Assembly (NCBI RefSeq): GCF_003013715.1
Contig: NC_072815.1
Location: forward strand, 310,001-374,000
Direction: 5' to 3'
From: Candidozyma auris
Taxonomy: Eukaryota > Ascomycota > Pichiomycetes > Serinales > Metschnikowiaceae
Length of the DNA: 64,000 nt
Shown: piece after piece, positions 46,717-54,957 of the stretch
Layout of the letters: every line of letters begins with the position of its first letter
How positions within the stretch are numbered: the stretch's first letter is position 1
Notes under the pieces: generated by a model
What the model was told of the DNA's origin: nothing
The model's input: only the letters and a program-made list of their open reading frames with translations
The model's database searches: none
Program-made: the position numbers and the translations under genes

Positions 46717-48450
46717 ATGCCCGATAAAATTCTTCTGCCCCAGCAAGTGCAGAATCTTATTGCTCAGGGCAAAGCTATCGTGATCTACAAAGACTACGTG
46801 CTCAATCTTACACCCTGGCTTCCCTACCATCCTGGAGGAGACAAAGCTGTATACCACATGGTGGGGAGAGACGCTACCGACGAGATGTTGGCATACCACG
46901 GGCCTGAAGCGATAGAAGTATTCCATAAATGGAAAGTGGGAAGAATAAATTATCCTTGGAAAAACTTGTTGCCGCCAATTCAGGGCGCAGTGTATAGTGA
47001 GGGCACCAAGGTGGTTCACGGGAAAGACGGGAAGCTCGGAGAATTATTGGACGATTCCGGTAGAGATTCTTCTTCGAGTGTAGAAATTTCCAGTGCCAGC
47101 TCATCCGAACTGGATGTGGAAGAAGCAACCTTGTCTGAAAACTATCACAAAAGCGGCTACCCTCCACAGAAAGTGACTCCCGTTGTACCTCAGAACGTGG
47201 GCGTCGTGTCCTTCAAAAATGTGGATGAAATATTTCCTGTGGACCGGAAACTGATTATAGTTGACCCCAAGGAAGCGCTCACCAACTACGACAATGAGCT
47301 TTCTCGTCGTGACATGATTTCATTACCCTCGCTAGATTACGAAACCCAGACCGACTTGAGGAATAAGTACAACCAGCTTCATGCCAAAGTGATCAAAGCT
47401 GGGCTTTACCAGTGCGATTACTGGAATTACGTTCGTGAAGTCGTGAAGCTTGGGTCGCTTGCATTATATTCCTTCTCTTTCCTTCATTTGGGCTATTACA
47501 CTATCAGTGCCGTGCTAATTGCCATGGCTTGGCATCAGGGAACGTTCATTGCTCACGATGCTGGCCACGTATCCATCACGCATAACTATCAGTTCGACAA
47601 CGTTTTCGGTATGTTCATTGCTGCATGGTGTGGTGGCCTAAGTCTCGGCTGGTGGAAACGGAACCATAACGTGCATCATCTCATCACCAACGACCCAGTT
47701 CACGACCCAGATATTCAGCATTTGCCATTTTTTGCGGTGAGTGTGAGACTATTTAACAATGTGTACTCCACTTACTACGACAAGTTCCTTTGGTTTGATG
47801 CTGTTGCCCGCAAGATGATCCCATTACAGGAATACCTATACTACCCTATATTAGCGTTCGGACGTTTCAACCTCTATAGATTGCTGTGGACCCATGTGTT
47901 GATGGGTGAGGGTCCCCGTCACGGTTCTGCTGCCTGGTTTAGGTGGTTTGAATTGGCCGGGCTCTCATTCTTTTTCTACTGGTTCTTCTACATAGTCGTC
48001 GGCCAATGCGTGGAGGGCGGATGGAACAAGCTTTGGTACGTTATGGCGTCTCACATTTGCACTATGCTTGTTCACGTACAGATCACCTTGTCTCACTTTG
48101 CCATGTCCACTGCAGACTTAGGGGTTAGCGAATCATTTGCTTCTAGACAATTGAGAACCACCATGGATGTCGACTGCCCTCAATGGCTCGACTTTTTACA
48201 TGGAGGTCTTCAGTTCCAGGCAATTCACCATTTGTTCCCACGAATGCCCAGGCACAACTTGAGGGCCGCCCAACCGTACGTGCTTGACTTCTGCAAGGAA
48301 GTTGGGTTGCCGTATTCAATCTATGGGTTTGGAAAGGGTAATCAGATCATCATAAGCAAGCTAGGCGAAATTGGCAAACAATGCTCAATAATGTTGGATT
48401 GCACGAGGAAGTTGCTGGAGGAGAAAACCCCAGTGACTGAAATGATATAA
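46717..48450 (+). CDS. SLD1: Sphingolipid delta-8 desaturase (cytochrome b5 fusion)
   Basis: A 577-residue front-end desaturase. An N-terminal cytochrome b5 domain has haem ligands H38 (HPGG) and H61. The desaturase part has the three His boxes HDAGH (280-284), HNVHH (317-321) and QAIHH (501-505); the Gln in the third box marks front-end enzymes. Four or more membrane helices are evident. The likely reaction inserts a delta-8 double bond in the long-chain base of glucosylceramide, as for Candida albicans SLD1. S. cerevisiae lacks this pathway. The b5 and desaturase domains are joined by a long Ser/Asp-rich linker (about 105-145) that could be phosphorylated. It lies 182 bases after SMC3. Confidence 0.93.
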   Translation: MPDKILLPQQVQNLIAQGKAIVIYKDYVLNLTPWLPYHPGGDKAVYHMVGRDATDEMLAYHGPEAIEVFHKWKVGRINYPWKNLLPPIQGAVYSEGTKVVHGKDGKLGELLDDSGRDSSSSVEISSASSSELDVEEATLSENYHKSGYPPQKVTPVVPQNVGVVSFKNVDEIFPVDRKLIIVDPKEALTNYDNELSRRDMISLPSLDYETQTDLRNKYNQLHAKVIKAGLYQCDYWNYVREVVKLGSLALYSFSFLHLGYYTISAVLIAMAWHQGTFIAHDAGHVSITHNYQFDNVFGMFIAAWCGGLSLGWWKRNHNVHHLITNDPVHDPDIQHLPFFAVSVRLFNNVYSTYYDKFLWFDAVARKMIPLQEYLYYPILAFGRFNLYRLLWTHVLMGEGPRHGSAAWFRWFELAGLSFFFYWFFYIVVGQCVEGGWNKLWYVMASHICTMLVHVQITLSHFAMSTADLGVSESFASRQLRTTMDVDCPQWLDFLHGGLQFQAIHHLFPRMPRHNLRAAQPYVLDFCKEVGLPYSIYGFGKGNQIIISKLGEIGKQCSIMLDCTRKLLEEKTPVTEMI

Positions 48451-48498
48451 GGTGGGGCGTACAATATAGTTTATAAGGTTGCAGGTAATTAATACAGG

Positions 48499-49191
48499 CT
48501 AGACGTTCACGTCATGATCAATCATCCCCTGTGAATCGAGGTATAAGAGGAAGTCGAGAACCTTATCGTTCTCGTGCTCGTAGAGATCTTTTTGTACGAG
48601 CATTTTAAAGAAGGATTTATTTTTGTCTGCATTGCTCTTGTAACGTTGAGGTATGGCCACCTCAATCCCATTTATTGTCTTGACATTTGCATTCTGGTTC
48701 ATTTGAGGCCGATTTGATGCTTCATGTAGGTTTTTGCATTTGTTGCCAAATCTGCATCTTCTGTTTCTCGAAAAGAACTTACACACATTTTGTTCCTTCT
48801 TCTGGGGGGGAGCGTGTTTACTGTCCTGCTCAGTTTCATGTTGTTGGCTGAGCTTGGCCTCTATGTTCTTCCTTGTAGGCCAGTTCTTTCTCCTCTCCTC
48901 GATCCACTTAGCGATGTCCTCTTCAGTTTGTAGCAGAATGTTCGTTCCCTCTATGAATAATGGCTCACCTGGAGCTCTCGATGCAATGGACTCTTCAGGC
49001 AGCGAATCTTTATCCTCAGTCAGCTCTTTTGCTTGTTCATTAGGCGGCGATGGAGTGGTCACCATATTGGGGAGATGGGTAGGTAGATCACCTAATAGCG
49101 CGACATGTTTTGCTTTCTTGGCAGCCATTCCTCCGTCATCCAGCCTGCCTCGTTTACCGGGAGGCGGAGGCGGCGCATAGTTGAAGCTCAT
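48499..49191 (-). CDS. NUFIP1/Rsa1-like CCCH zinc-finger protein
   Basis: A 230-residue protein. A Pro-rich and basic start is followed by the NUFIP1-type block at about 88-110 (TEEDIAKWIEERRKNWPTRK). A single CCCH zinc finger follows with C137, C146, C152 and H156 (C-x8-C-x5-C-x3-H), then a conserved C-terminal helix region (SFFKMLVQKDLYEHENDKVLDFLLYLDSQG). NUFIP1/Rsa1 proteins help Snu13 and box C/D snoRNPs assemble with R2TP and Hsp90. S. cerevisiae Rsa1 is longer (381) and, as far as I recall, lacks the CCCH finger. The frame runs up to a TTG at 49254; the ATG at 49191 is the start. Converges with SLD1, only 48 bases apart. Confidence 0.75.
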   Translation of the reverse strand: MSFNYAPPPPPGKRGRLDDGGMAAKKAKHVALLGDLPTHLPNMVTTPSPPNEQAKELTEDKDSLPEESIASRAPGEPLFIEGTNILLQTEEDIAKWIEERRKNWPTRKNIEAKLSQQHETEQDSKHAPPQKKEQNVCKFFSRNRRCRFGNKCKNLHEASNRPQMNQNANVKTINGIEVAIPQRYKSNADKNKSFFKMLVQKDLYEHENDKVLDFLLYLDSQGMIDHDVNV

Positions 49192-50673
49192 ATGGGTCAG
49201 TTCTTTAGTGTACCTTTCAGATGTGTAGGACCATAGTGCGCAGTATGGCTGCAAAAATGTCGCTGCAGAGAGATGAGCATAGTATAGCGAAAGCCCTCAG
49301 CGATTTGGTGAAGGGGAAAGGGGAAGAAAATTTGGGCTGAGAGTATGAAGGCGTTACTGTCGATGGCAGAATTGATTCCATTTACGTGACATCTGGGGGG
49401 TTGAAAGGTTGAGCAGTAGATTTTTTATGCAGAAGTACTTACACTTCATTGATTCCATATCTACATAAATATGGTGGAGGACGTCGAGTTTCATAAATTA
49501 TAATCTTTGCAAAACCGTTATCCTTCATGTAGAGGATATAATTAACAACCTCTGCCAACAGTGTATAGCGTATCTGAAAGTACCTATTGATCCATTAATT
49601 ACACTGAAAGTCTCAGGTCAAGACTATTTTGTTTGTACTTGATGAAGCTTCTCTGATTGATGATGGCAAAAGCTTCGGAACTTCCACATTACTGGCTGGG
49701 TTACCTATTTGATATCACCAGGCACTCATGAGTATTTGCTCTAGCCAACATGTAAACCGGTCTGAGCCCTAAAGGCACCTAGATTAAGTGATTGAATTAT
49801 TTGAAGCATTCCACTCTAAACAGACGTTAACCTCCAGCTTAGATCACAGTGTATGGCCTTCAGGGGTTGGCTTCACAGAAGTACATCATCGCAGCAATGA
49901 AACGCAAGAGACCAGAAATGCACAACAACAACTGAAAAGCTACTTACATCTCTTTCACGACGTCGAATGCCTGCTAGTCTGGTTCCTTAAATGAGCTTGG
50001 TTGCAAAAATGTCGTCAACGTGTCGACCACATGTGTGACGAAAACGAGACTCTGCGTTAATAACCGCCCTGGCAATTCCTTACATAAACGAGCGAAATCG
50101 GATTCACCTGGTTGTGGTAAGAAAAATGCTCAGCGTTGGTCAGCCGTGCGTGGTCCTGTCGAGGTTCAGTATACGAAAAAAACACAACAAGAATAGAGTA
50201 AATAAGCATAGAGCAAAAAACCACTAAATCTGAATTAAAGATACCAACTCGGTCAAGTTCAGATGAAATAATCTCTCAAATCCTTGTCCTGCCTGCCTTT
50301 GACAATGCGCTTAAGACAGGCGCAGCGGCGCCTGGGTTTACAACTGACGCCAGTGAGCACCCTATTTGTACACATTCTGCGATCATGAGGCTGTGCCAGT
50401 ACAGGAATGGGCAAAGCGTAGCCAATTAAAAGCCAATTGGAATGGGAAGTCGAAAGTGAAATAGGAAAGAAACCAATCTTCAGCGAAATATCATCAGGGA
50501 TTTGTGTCAAGTGGGTGGCTTTTGTTCCCCGTTTTTTGGTCCAGTTCCACAGTGGCTTCTATGCATATGTCACTTGTTGGCCATTCTGATCTGAGAGCGC
50601 TCGAAAACCTCGATATTGCGGCCGCACCTTGCCATATATAAACAACCTCTTCTCCATCTTTTCTTCCACAAAA
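49192..50673. other. 1.48-kb gene-free stretch
   Basis: The longest stretch without a gene, between the divergent RSA1-like (-) and CYSTM (+) genes. Open frames of 68-83 codons are present but overlap, lack homology and are no longer than chance allows. I see no tRNA B box and no long repeats. It may be a long, regulated promoter for the CYSTM gene, or hold an RNA gene that cannot be seen from sequence alone. Confidence 0.4.
50635..50642 (+). promoter_or_regulatory. TATA box TATATAAA of the CYSTM gene
   Basis: A consensus TATAWAWR element 31 bases before the ATG. TATA promoters in yeast often belong to stress-regulated genes, which fits a CYSTM protein. The spacing is short, so the 5' UTR may be very short. 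Confidence 0.55.
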
Positions 50674-50963
50674 ATGGTATGTCTAATGACTTCATTGAGC
50701 AAAGAACAAATAAGAATGTAAACTAACCTTAGTCCTACGGTCCTCCTCAAGGCGGCGGCTACTACCAACAAGGTCCACCCCAAGGTTACTACCAACAGGG
50801 CCCTCCTCCCCCACAGGGAGGCTACTATCAACAACAGCAGCCGATGTATGTTCAACAACAACCTCAAAGCGGTGGAGGTGGATGCTGCGCTACATGCTGT
50901 GGCTGTCTTGCGGCCATCATCTGCTGCTGCTGTGCTGAGGAGTGCTTGGCTTGTGTCACTTAA
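50674..50963 (+). CDS. Spliced CYSTM-family cysteine-rich tail-anchored protein
   Basis: Two exons: 50674-50676 (the ATG only) and 50733-50963, giving 77 residues. The intron at 50677-50732 (56 bases) has a perfect 5' site GTATGT, a branch sequence AACTAAC at 50721-50727 and TTAG at its end. The protein begins with YYQQGPP-type Gln/Tyr/Pro repeats. It ends in a Cys-rich membrane module with 11 Cys in about 25 residues (CCATCCGCLAAIICCCC). This matches the CYSTM group (S. cerevisiae YDL012C/YBR016W), plasma-membrane proteins probably anchored by Cys modification and linked to stress tolerance. Without splicing the frame does not start. The exon is too short to be found by length alone. Confidence 0.85.
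50677..50732 (+). other. 56-bp spliceosomal intron directly after the start codon
   Basis: GTATGT at the 5' end, AACTAAC near the 3' end and TTAG at the boundary. Branch A to AG is only about five bases. Removal joins ATG to TCC TAC GGT in frame. Confidence 0.85.
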
Positions 50964-51100
50964 TGACAATGCTTCAAAAACATTACATACATTTTATGCC
51001 AATAGATTACGCTTTGTTTTTGATCTATTATATTACGTAGATATGCTGTACGTAGATTCATGTATGCTTCATCTAGCGTGAGGCTCTACTGCTCCATGCT

Positions 51101-52477
51101 TTAGTTTCTCTTCTTTGAGGTGCTGTTCTTGGGCAACTCCTTGGTGTACGGAATAAACTCTGGTTCACCAGGAATCCACTTTCTCAAGACTTCAGGCACA
51201 ACCAATCCGTCTTCCTTCTGGTAGTTCTCAAGAATACAGCACAACGCTCTCTGGGTGGCCGACAAGGTCGAGTTCAAGCAGTGCACGTACTTCTTTTCGC
51301 TCTGATTCTGCTGCTTGATACCGCATCTGATCTCCAAGTTTCTTGATTGGTAATCAGTACAGTTGGAGCACGACACCAACTCCTTGTACTCCTTCTGAAA
51401 TGGGAACCACGCCTCCAAGTCGTACTTCTTGGCAGCAGCATTATTCAACTCACCAGACACAATACCAACAACTCTGTATGGCAAACCAAGCGACTTGTAG
51501 AACTCCTCAGAAGCCCCAATCATTCTGTCGAACTCCTCCCACGACTTCTCTGGCTCAGTCAACACAAACTGTTCAATCTTCTCAAAAGCATGCACTCTAA
51601 AGATACCCCACGCGTCTTTGCCGTGAGAGCCAGCTTCCCTTCTGAAACAAGAAGAGTAACCGGCATATCTGATTGGCAATTGTTCAGCAGGGCTCTCAAA
51701 CCATTCGTTGGAGTGGTACGCAGAGATGGGCTGTTCAGAAGTAGCGATCAAGTACTTCTCGTCTTCACCGTCGATGACCTTGTACAACTCCTCATCGAAT
51801 TGAGACAACTGTGCGGTCTTGGCCATCACTTCCTTGTTCATCATCACTGGAGCCTGCAATGGAAGGTAGCCCTTACTGTAAAGGAAGGACAAACCGTAGT
51901 TGATCAATGCTTGGTTCAAGAACACACCCCATTGCCTTAAGAAGTAACCACGGTGACCAACAATCTTGACACCTCTCTCTGGGTCGTAACCATCCAATCT
52001 CAAAAGAATCTCGTGGTGAGACAAGGTAGCAGGTGCGTTGGTAGCAGCAGCCACCTGACCTATCTCGCTCAAACGCTCAGGCTTCCACGTTCTGACAATC
52101 TCGTTGTTGGCTTCGTCCATAGAATCCACAACGCTCTCGTGAACGATGTTACCCACCTGGTTGACCTTAAAACGCAAGTCGGCATCGGCCTTTTGCTCAG
52201 TCTCGGTGAGCTCCTCCTTCTGCTTGGCCAAATTCTTCTTCTCCTCCAAAAGCTCGGAAGCATCCTCCTTGGCCTTAAACTTCTGGCCAATCTGCTTTTG
52301 CAAAGCGTTCGTCTTCTTGTTCAAGGCATCCAAATCGAATCTGATTCTGGTCCAGTTCTTGTAGTCGGCCACGATTTCGTCCACAAGTTCAACGGAAGCA
52401 CCTCTTTTCTTCTGAGAAGCCTTGATCTTCTCTGGGTCGCCTCCCTTTTCCACCAAAAATGCGTTAATGTCCAACAT
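51101..52477 (-). CDS. SES1: Cytosolic seryl-tRNA synthetase Ses1
   Basis: A 458-residue class II synthetase that charges all tRNA-Ser, including, in this clade, the tRNA that reads CUG. The N-terminal tRNA-binding coiled coil covers about 30-105. Motif 2 (FRREAGSHGKDAWGIFRVHAF) and motif 3 (GLVVPEVLRKW) are present, as is TSEQPIS in the active site. A scan of the whole gene found no in-frame CTG codon. Codon 197, in GLS-FLY, is TCC. The frame extends upstream to 52540 without an ATG; the ATG at 52477 gives MLDINAFL, the family start. Its stop lies 137 bases from that of the CYSTM gene, which converges on it. Confidence 0.97.
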   Translation of the reverse strand: MLDINAFLVEKGGDPEKIKASQKKRGASVELVDEIVADYKNWTRIRFDLDALNKKTNALQKQIGQKFKAKEDASELLEEKKNLAKQKEELTETEQKADADLRFKVNQVGNIVHESVVDSMDEANNEIVRTWKPERLSEIGQVAAATNAPATLSHHEILLRLDGYDPERGVKIVGHRGYFLRQWGVFLNQALINYGLSFLYSKGYLPLQAPVMMNKEVMAKTAQLSQFDEELYKVIDGEDEKYLIATSEQPISAYHSNEWFESPAEQLPIRYAGYSSCFRREAGSHGKDAWGIFRVHAFEKIEQFVLTEPEKSWEEFDRMIGASEEFYKSLGLPYRVVGIVSGELNNAAAKKYDLEAWFPFQKEYKELVSCSNCTDYQSRNLEIRCGIKQQNQSEKKYVHCLNSTLSATQRALCCILENYQKEDGLVVPEVLRKWIPGEPEFIPYTKELPKNSTSKKRN

Positions 52478-53218
52478 GGTTGATCTGATGGGGACTGGTG
52501 AAACTAATTTTTTTTTTTCTAGTAGTCGCGGGTGAGACACGACACACTGGAGCTCCTACAAGGGAAGTGGGGTTTACGAGAGGAAGAGTTATTAAAATAT
52601 CCTAATGGCCCGAAACTTTGGTTATTCAGGATTATCGGGGTAAAGTCACTAATGCCAAAACGCAAGCTTTGAGTGCATTGAATACGGGTTGGTGATGAGT
52701 CAAGAAGACGCGATGCACAACAGACGAGTAAGCCTACTTAGATGAAGTCGGAATCATCACTTCAGCATGTCACATACTCTTAATATAACCACTTCGAGTG
52801 CTCACTTAATTGATGAAGTGACTTGTCTTTCTACTGAATTGATATTGGGTTACGGTGGGTCTATGCTTAGTATTGGCTACTCAAGAGGTCCAAAAGTTCT
52901 GTTTTTAGAACCACTACAGGTATGTCTGCCGGGCATCGACCACATGCTGATTAAGCTTCAGAATGATCCAATGGACTCCAATTATCTCAGAAGGTACAGA
53001 TGAGCTTGCAAGAATGAGCTCTATCTAAATCTCCTCGGAACTCTACCTGCGACATAGTGGCTGCGAAAAGCTCCCCAGATACGGTCACCTTCGCACTCAC
53101 CTATACCTATACTGAGCAGCACCATCGAGGATACATCTTTTCAAGTCAATTGGTTACCACCCTTCTCGAACCTCATCAGCTGGGATAGAGACCTCCTTTT
53201 TACCTTGGCAGCTCTCTC
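52478..53218. promoter_or_regulatory. Divergent promoter region SES1/RAD28
   Basis: 741 bases. An 11-base T tract at 52508-52518 lies 31 bases before the SES1 ATG and appears as A11 in its leader. A 78-codon frame at 52767-53003 has an ATG but no resemblance to anything. No tRNA gene is seen. Confidence 0.45.
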
Positions 53219-54538
53219 ATGCAATCACTCTTGCTTGATCGAAAATGTGGCAGGGTTGCTCCATACGACTTCCTCACTACCGTCACAGAGTCTCTCTACA
53301 GCAGTCTACGACAGGTCGACACAGAAGCAAGAACATTTCCCGAAAACTGTCATGGCGGTGCAGCAGTGAACAGTCTAGCGTTGGAGACAGATGAACATAG
53401 GTACTTGCTCAGTGGGTGTGCAGACTCGTCGTTCAAGCTTTGGGACTTGAAACCTGAGAAAGATGGAGATAAGGGAGACCAACAACACTACAGTGCCATT
53501 GCCTCGATGCCAAGAAGAGCAGCACACAGTTATGGTATTTCTGCAGTGAAATGGTGGCCGTTCGACACGGGGCTCTTTGTCACGGCATCTTTCGACCACA
53601 CAGTGAAAATATGGGACACCAACGCGATGGAAGTGGCGCACACGTTTGATATGACAAGCAGGGTCTACTCTGTAGCCTTGAGTGCAAGTACTCAGAACCA
53701 GTATTCAGCGCAGGCCGTTGTTGCTGTGGCAAGTGACCAGCCGTTCATTAGACTACTAGACCTTAGAGCTGGGTCCAGCGCACACACACTTCCGGGACAT
53801 AAGGGCAAGACATTGGCGGTGGACTGGCATCCAGTCAGGCCATACTTGCTTGCTTCCGGAGGTTATGATGGCGAAGGCAAAGTCTGGGATATTCGACGCA
53901 GTGAGAGCTGCTTATGTCGCCTCGACCTGACTAAGACCAACGAGCGTGATTTGCAAACTGACTGGCTCAATCTCAAGTCAGAATCTGTCAAGGCTCATTC
54001 TGGTCCTGTCAATGCTGTTTTGTGGGACGAGCCTGGAACAACGTTGTACACTGCTGGAAACGACGATAGAGTGCGTGTGTGGGACATGGTAGCCACGCGG
54101 CTGCCTCCACTCAACAAGCTTGTGAATTTTGGACCCTTGACTAGAAACAAGTACTTGCAAGCGCTCCCGTTGATGCTCAGTCCCGCAGACGAAACTGAGG
54201 TTCAACACTTGCTCTTCCCATCCGATAATGGGGACATCTTGGTCTTCAGAGTTGTAGATGGGAAGCTTGTAAAACGACTACAGAGAATATCATCTGCTAA
54301 CGCAACAAGAACTGCATCAATGGTGTATGCTGGCCCCTTTTCTGTGACGTACTTTTGTGGCACAATGGATGGGGAGATATTGATATGGAAGGGTGGAAAC
54401 AGAACCTCAGAACAGCTTTTCGAAGAAACAAGCGGCGAGTACGAGCAGTTAGAAGCCAAACTATTTGGCAATCAGAGCGCTTCACGGGCTAAGCTTTACG
54501 ATGATCCGTACTTCAGGCGGAAAGAGTGCGGAGCCTAG
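53219..54538 (+). CDS. RAD28: CSA/ERCC8-type WD40 repair protein (Rad28)
   Basis: A 439-residue WD40 protein resembling Rad28 (S. cerevisiae, 506) and human CSA (396). The N-terminus (LLLDRKCGRVAPYDFL) precedes seven blades, e.g. EHRYLLSGCADSSFKLWDL, AVKWWPFDTGLFVTASFDHTVKIWD and VLWDEPGTTLYTAGNDDRVRVWDM. CSA is the substrate receptor of a DDB1-Cul4 ligase in transcription-coupled repair; S. cerevisiae Rad28 has only a mild role. The ATG at 53219 is the first of the frame. It precedes NET1 on the same strand. Confidence 0.88.
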   Translation: MQSLLLDRKCGRVAPYDFLTTVTESLYSSLRQVDTEARTFPENCHGGAAVNSLALETDEHRYLLSGCADSSFKLWDLKPEKDGDKGDQQHYSAIASMPRRAAHSYGISAVKWWPFDTGLFVTASFDHTVKIWDTNAMEVAHTFDMTSRVYSVALSASTQNQYSAQAVVAVASDQPFIRLLDLRAGSSAHTLPGHKGKTLAVDWHPVRPYLLASGGYDGEGKVWDIRRSESCLCRLDLTKTNERDLQTDWLNLKSESVKAHSGPVNAVLWDEPGTTLYTAGNDDRVRVWDMVATRLPPLNKLVNFGPLTRNKYLQALPLMLSPADETEVQHLLFPSDNGDILVFRVVDGKLVKRLQRISSANATRTASMVYAGPFSVTYFCGTMDGEILIWKGGNRTSEQLFEETSGEYEQLEAKLFGNQSASRAKLYDDPYFRRKECGA

Positions 54539-54957
54539 CGTTCTTCAGCCATCCACTAGACGGTAACACTTAAAACATCTTTGCGTTCGTAAAAAGAAAT
54601 CCAAAAGAAGTCGTGCTCCAGATGCATGACGTGGACTATTTAGAAAGGCTACAGCGTGTTCATCGGTGAAATTTTTCGACACACATGAATGTTTCACTGT
54701 TACTTGAGTGCCACAGATAGTGTCAGGTAAATTTAATAAGTGCCATTACTGGTACCAGGAAGCCATGATTCGACTTTACACATGCTGCTAAGCATATCAA
54801 AATTATTTATTCTAAAAACCAGCGTATCCCAGCTTTATGTTTTAGTAGTAGCAGTAGTTGATGGGGTACGGGTGCATCACCACTTACATCGCGATTTGGG
54901 ATTATTTCGACCTACACAAATATATTTACAATAAAACTCACACCTCCCGTTTCCTCC
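54539..54957. other. Intergenic region RAD28-NET1
   Basis: 419 bases, AT-rich toward the NET1 start. No gene is supported. It likely holds the RAD28 3' end and the NET1 promoter. Confidence 0.45.

Noticed and set aside
49650..49670. C/D snoRNA-like boxes (TTGATGA, CTGA)
   Set aside because: No terminal stem or proper box order; such short motifs arise often by chance.
50559..50969. Minus-strand open frame of 136 codons
   Set aside because: Antisense to the spliced CYSTM gene, whose splice sites and Cys-rich product are much more convincing.
51953..52483. Plus-strand open frame of 176 codons inside SES1
   Set aside because: Antisense shadow of a highly conserved gene with biased codons.
52767..53003. 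78-codon ORF with an ATG between SES1 and RAD28
   Set aside because: No resemblance to known proteins and a length expected by chance.
53161..53175. Possible tRNA B box (ggttcga on the minus strand)
   Set aside because: The rest of the B box and any cloverleaf are missing.
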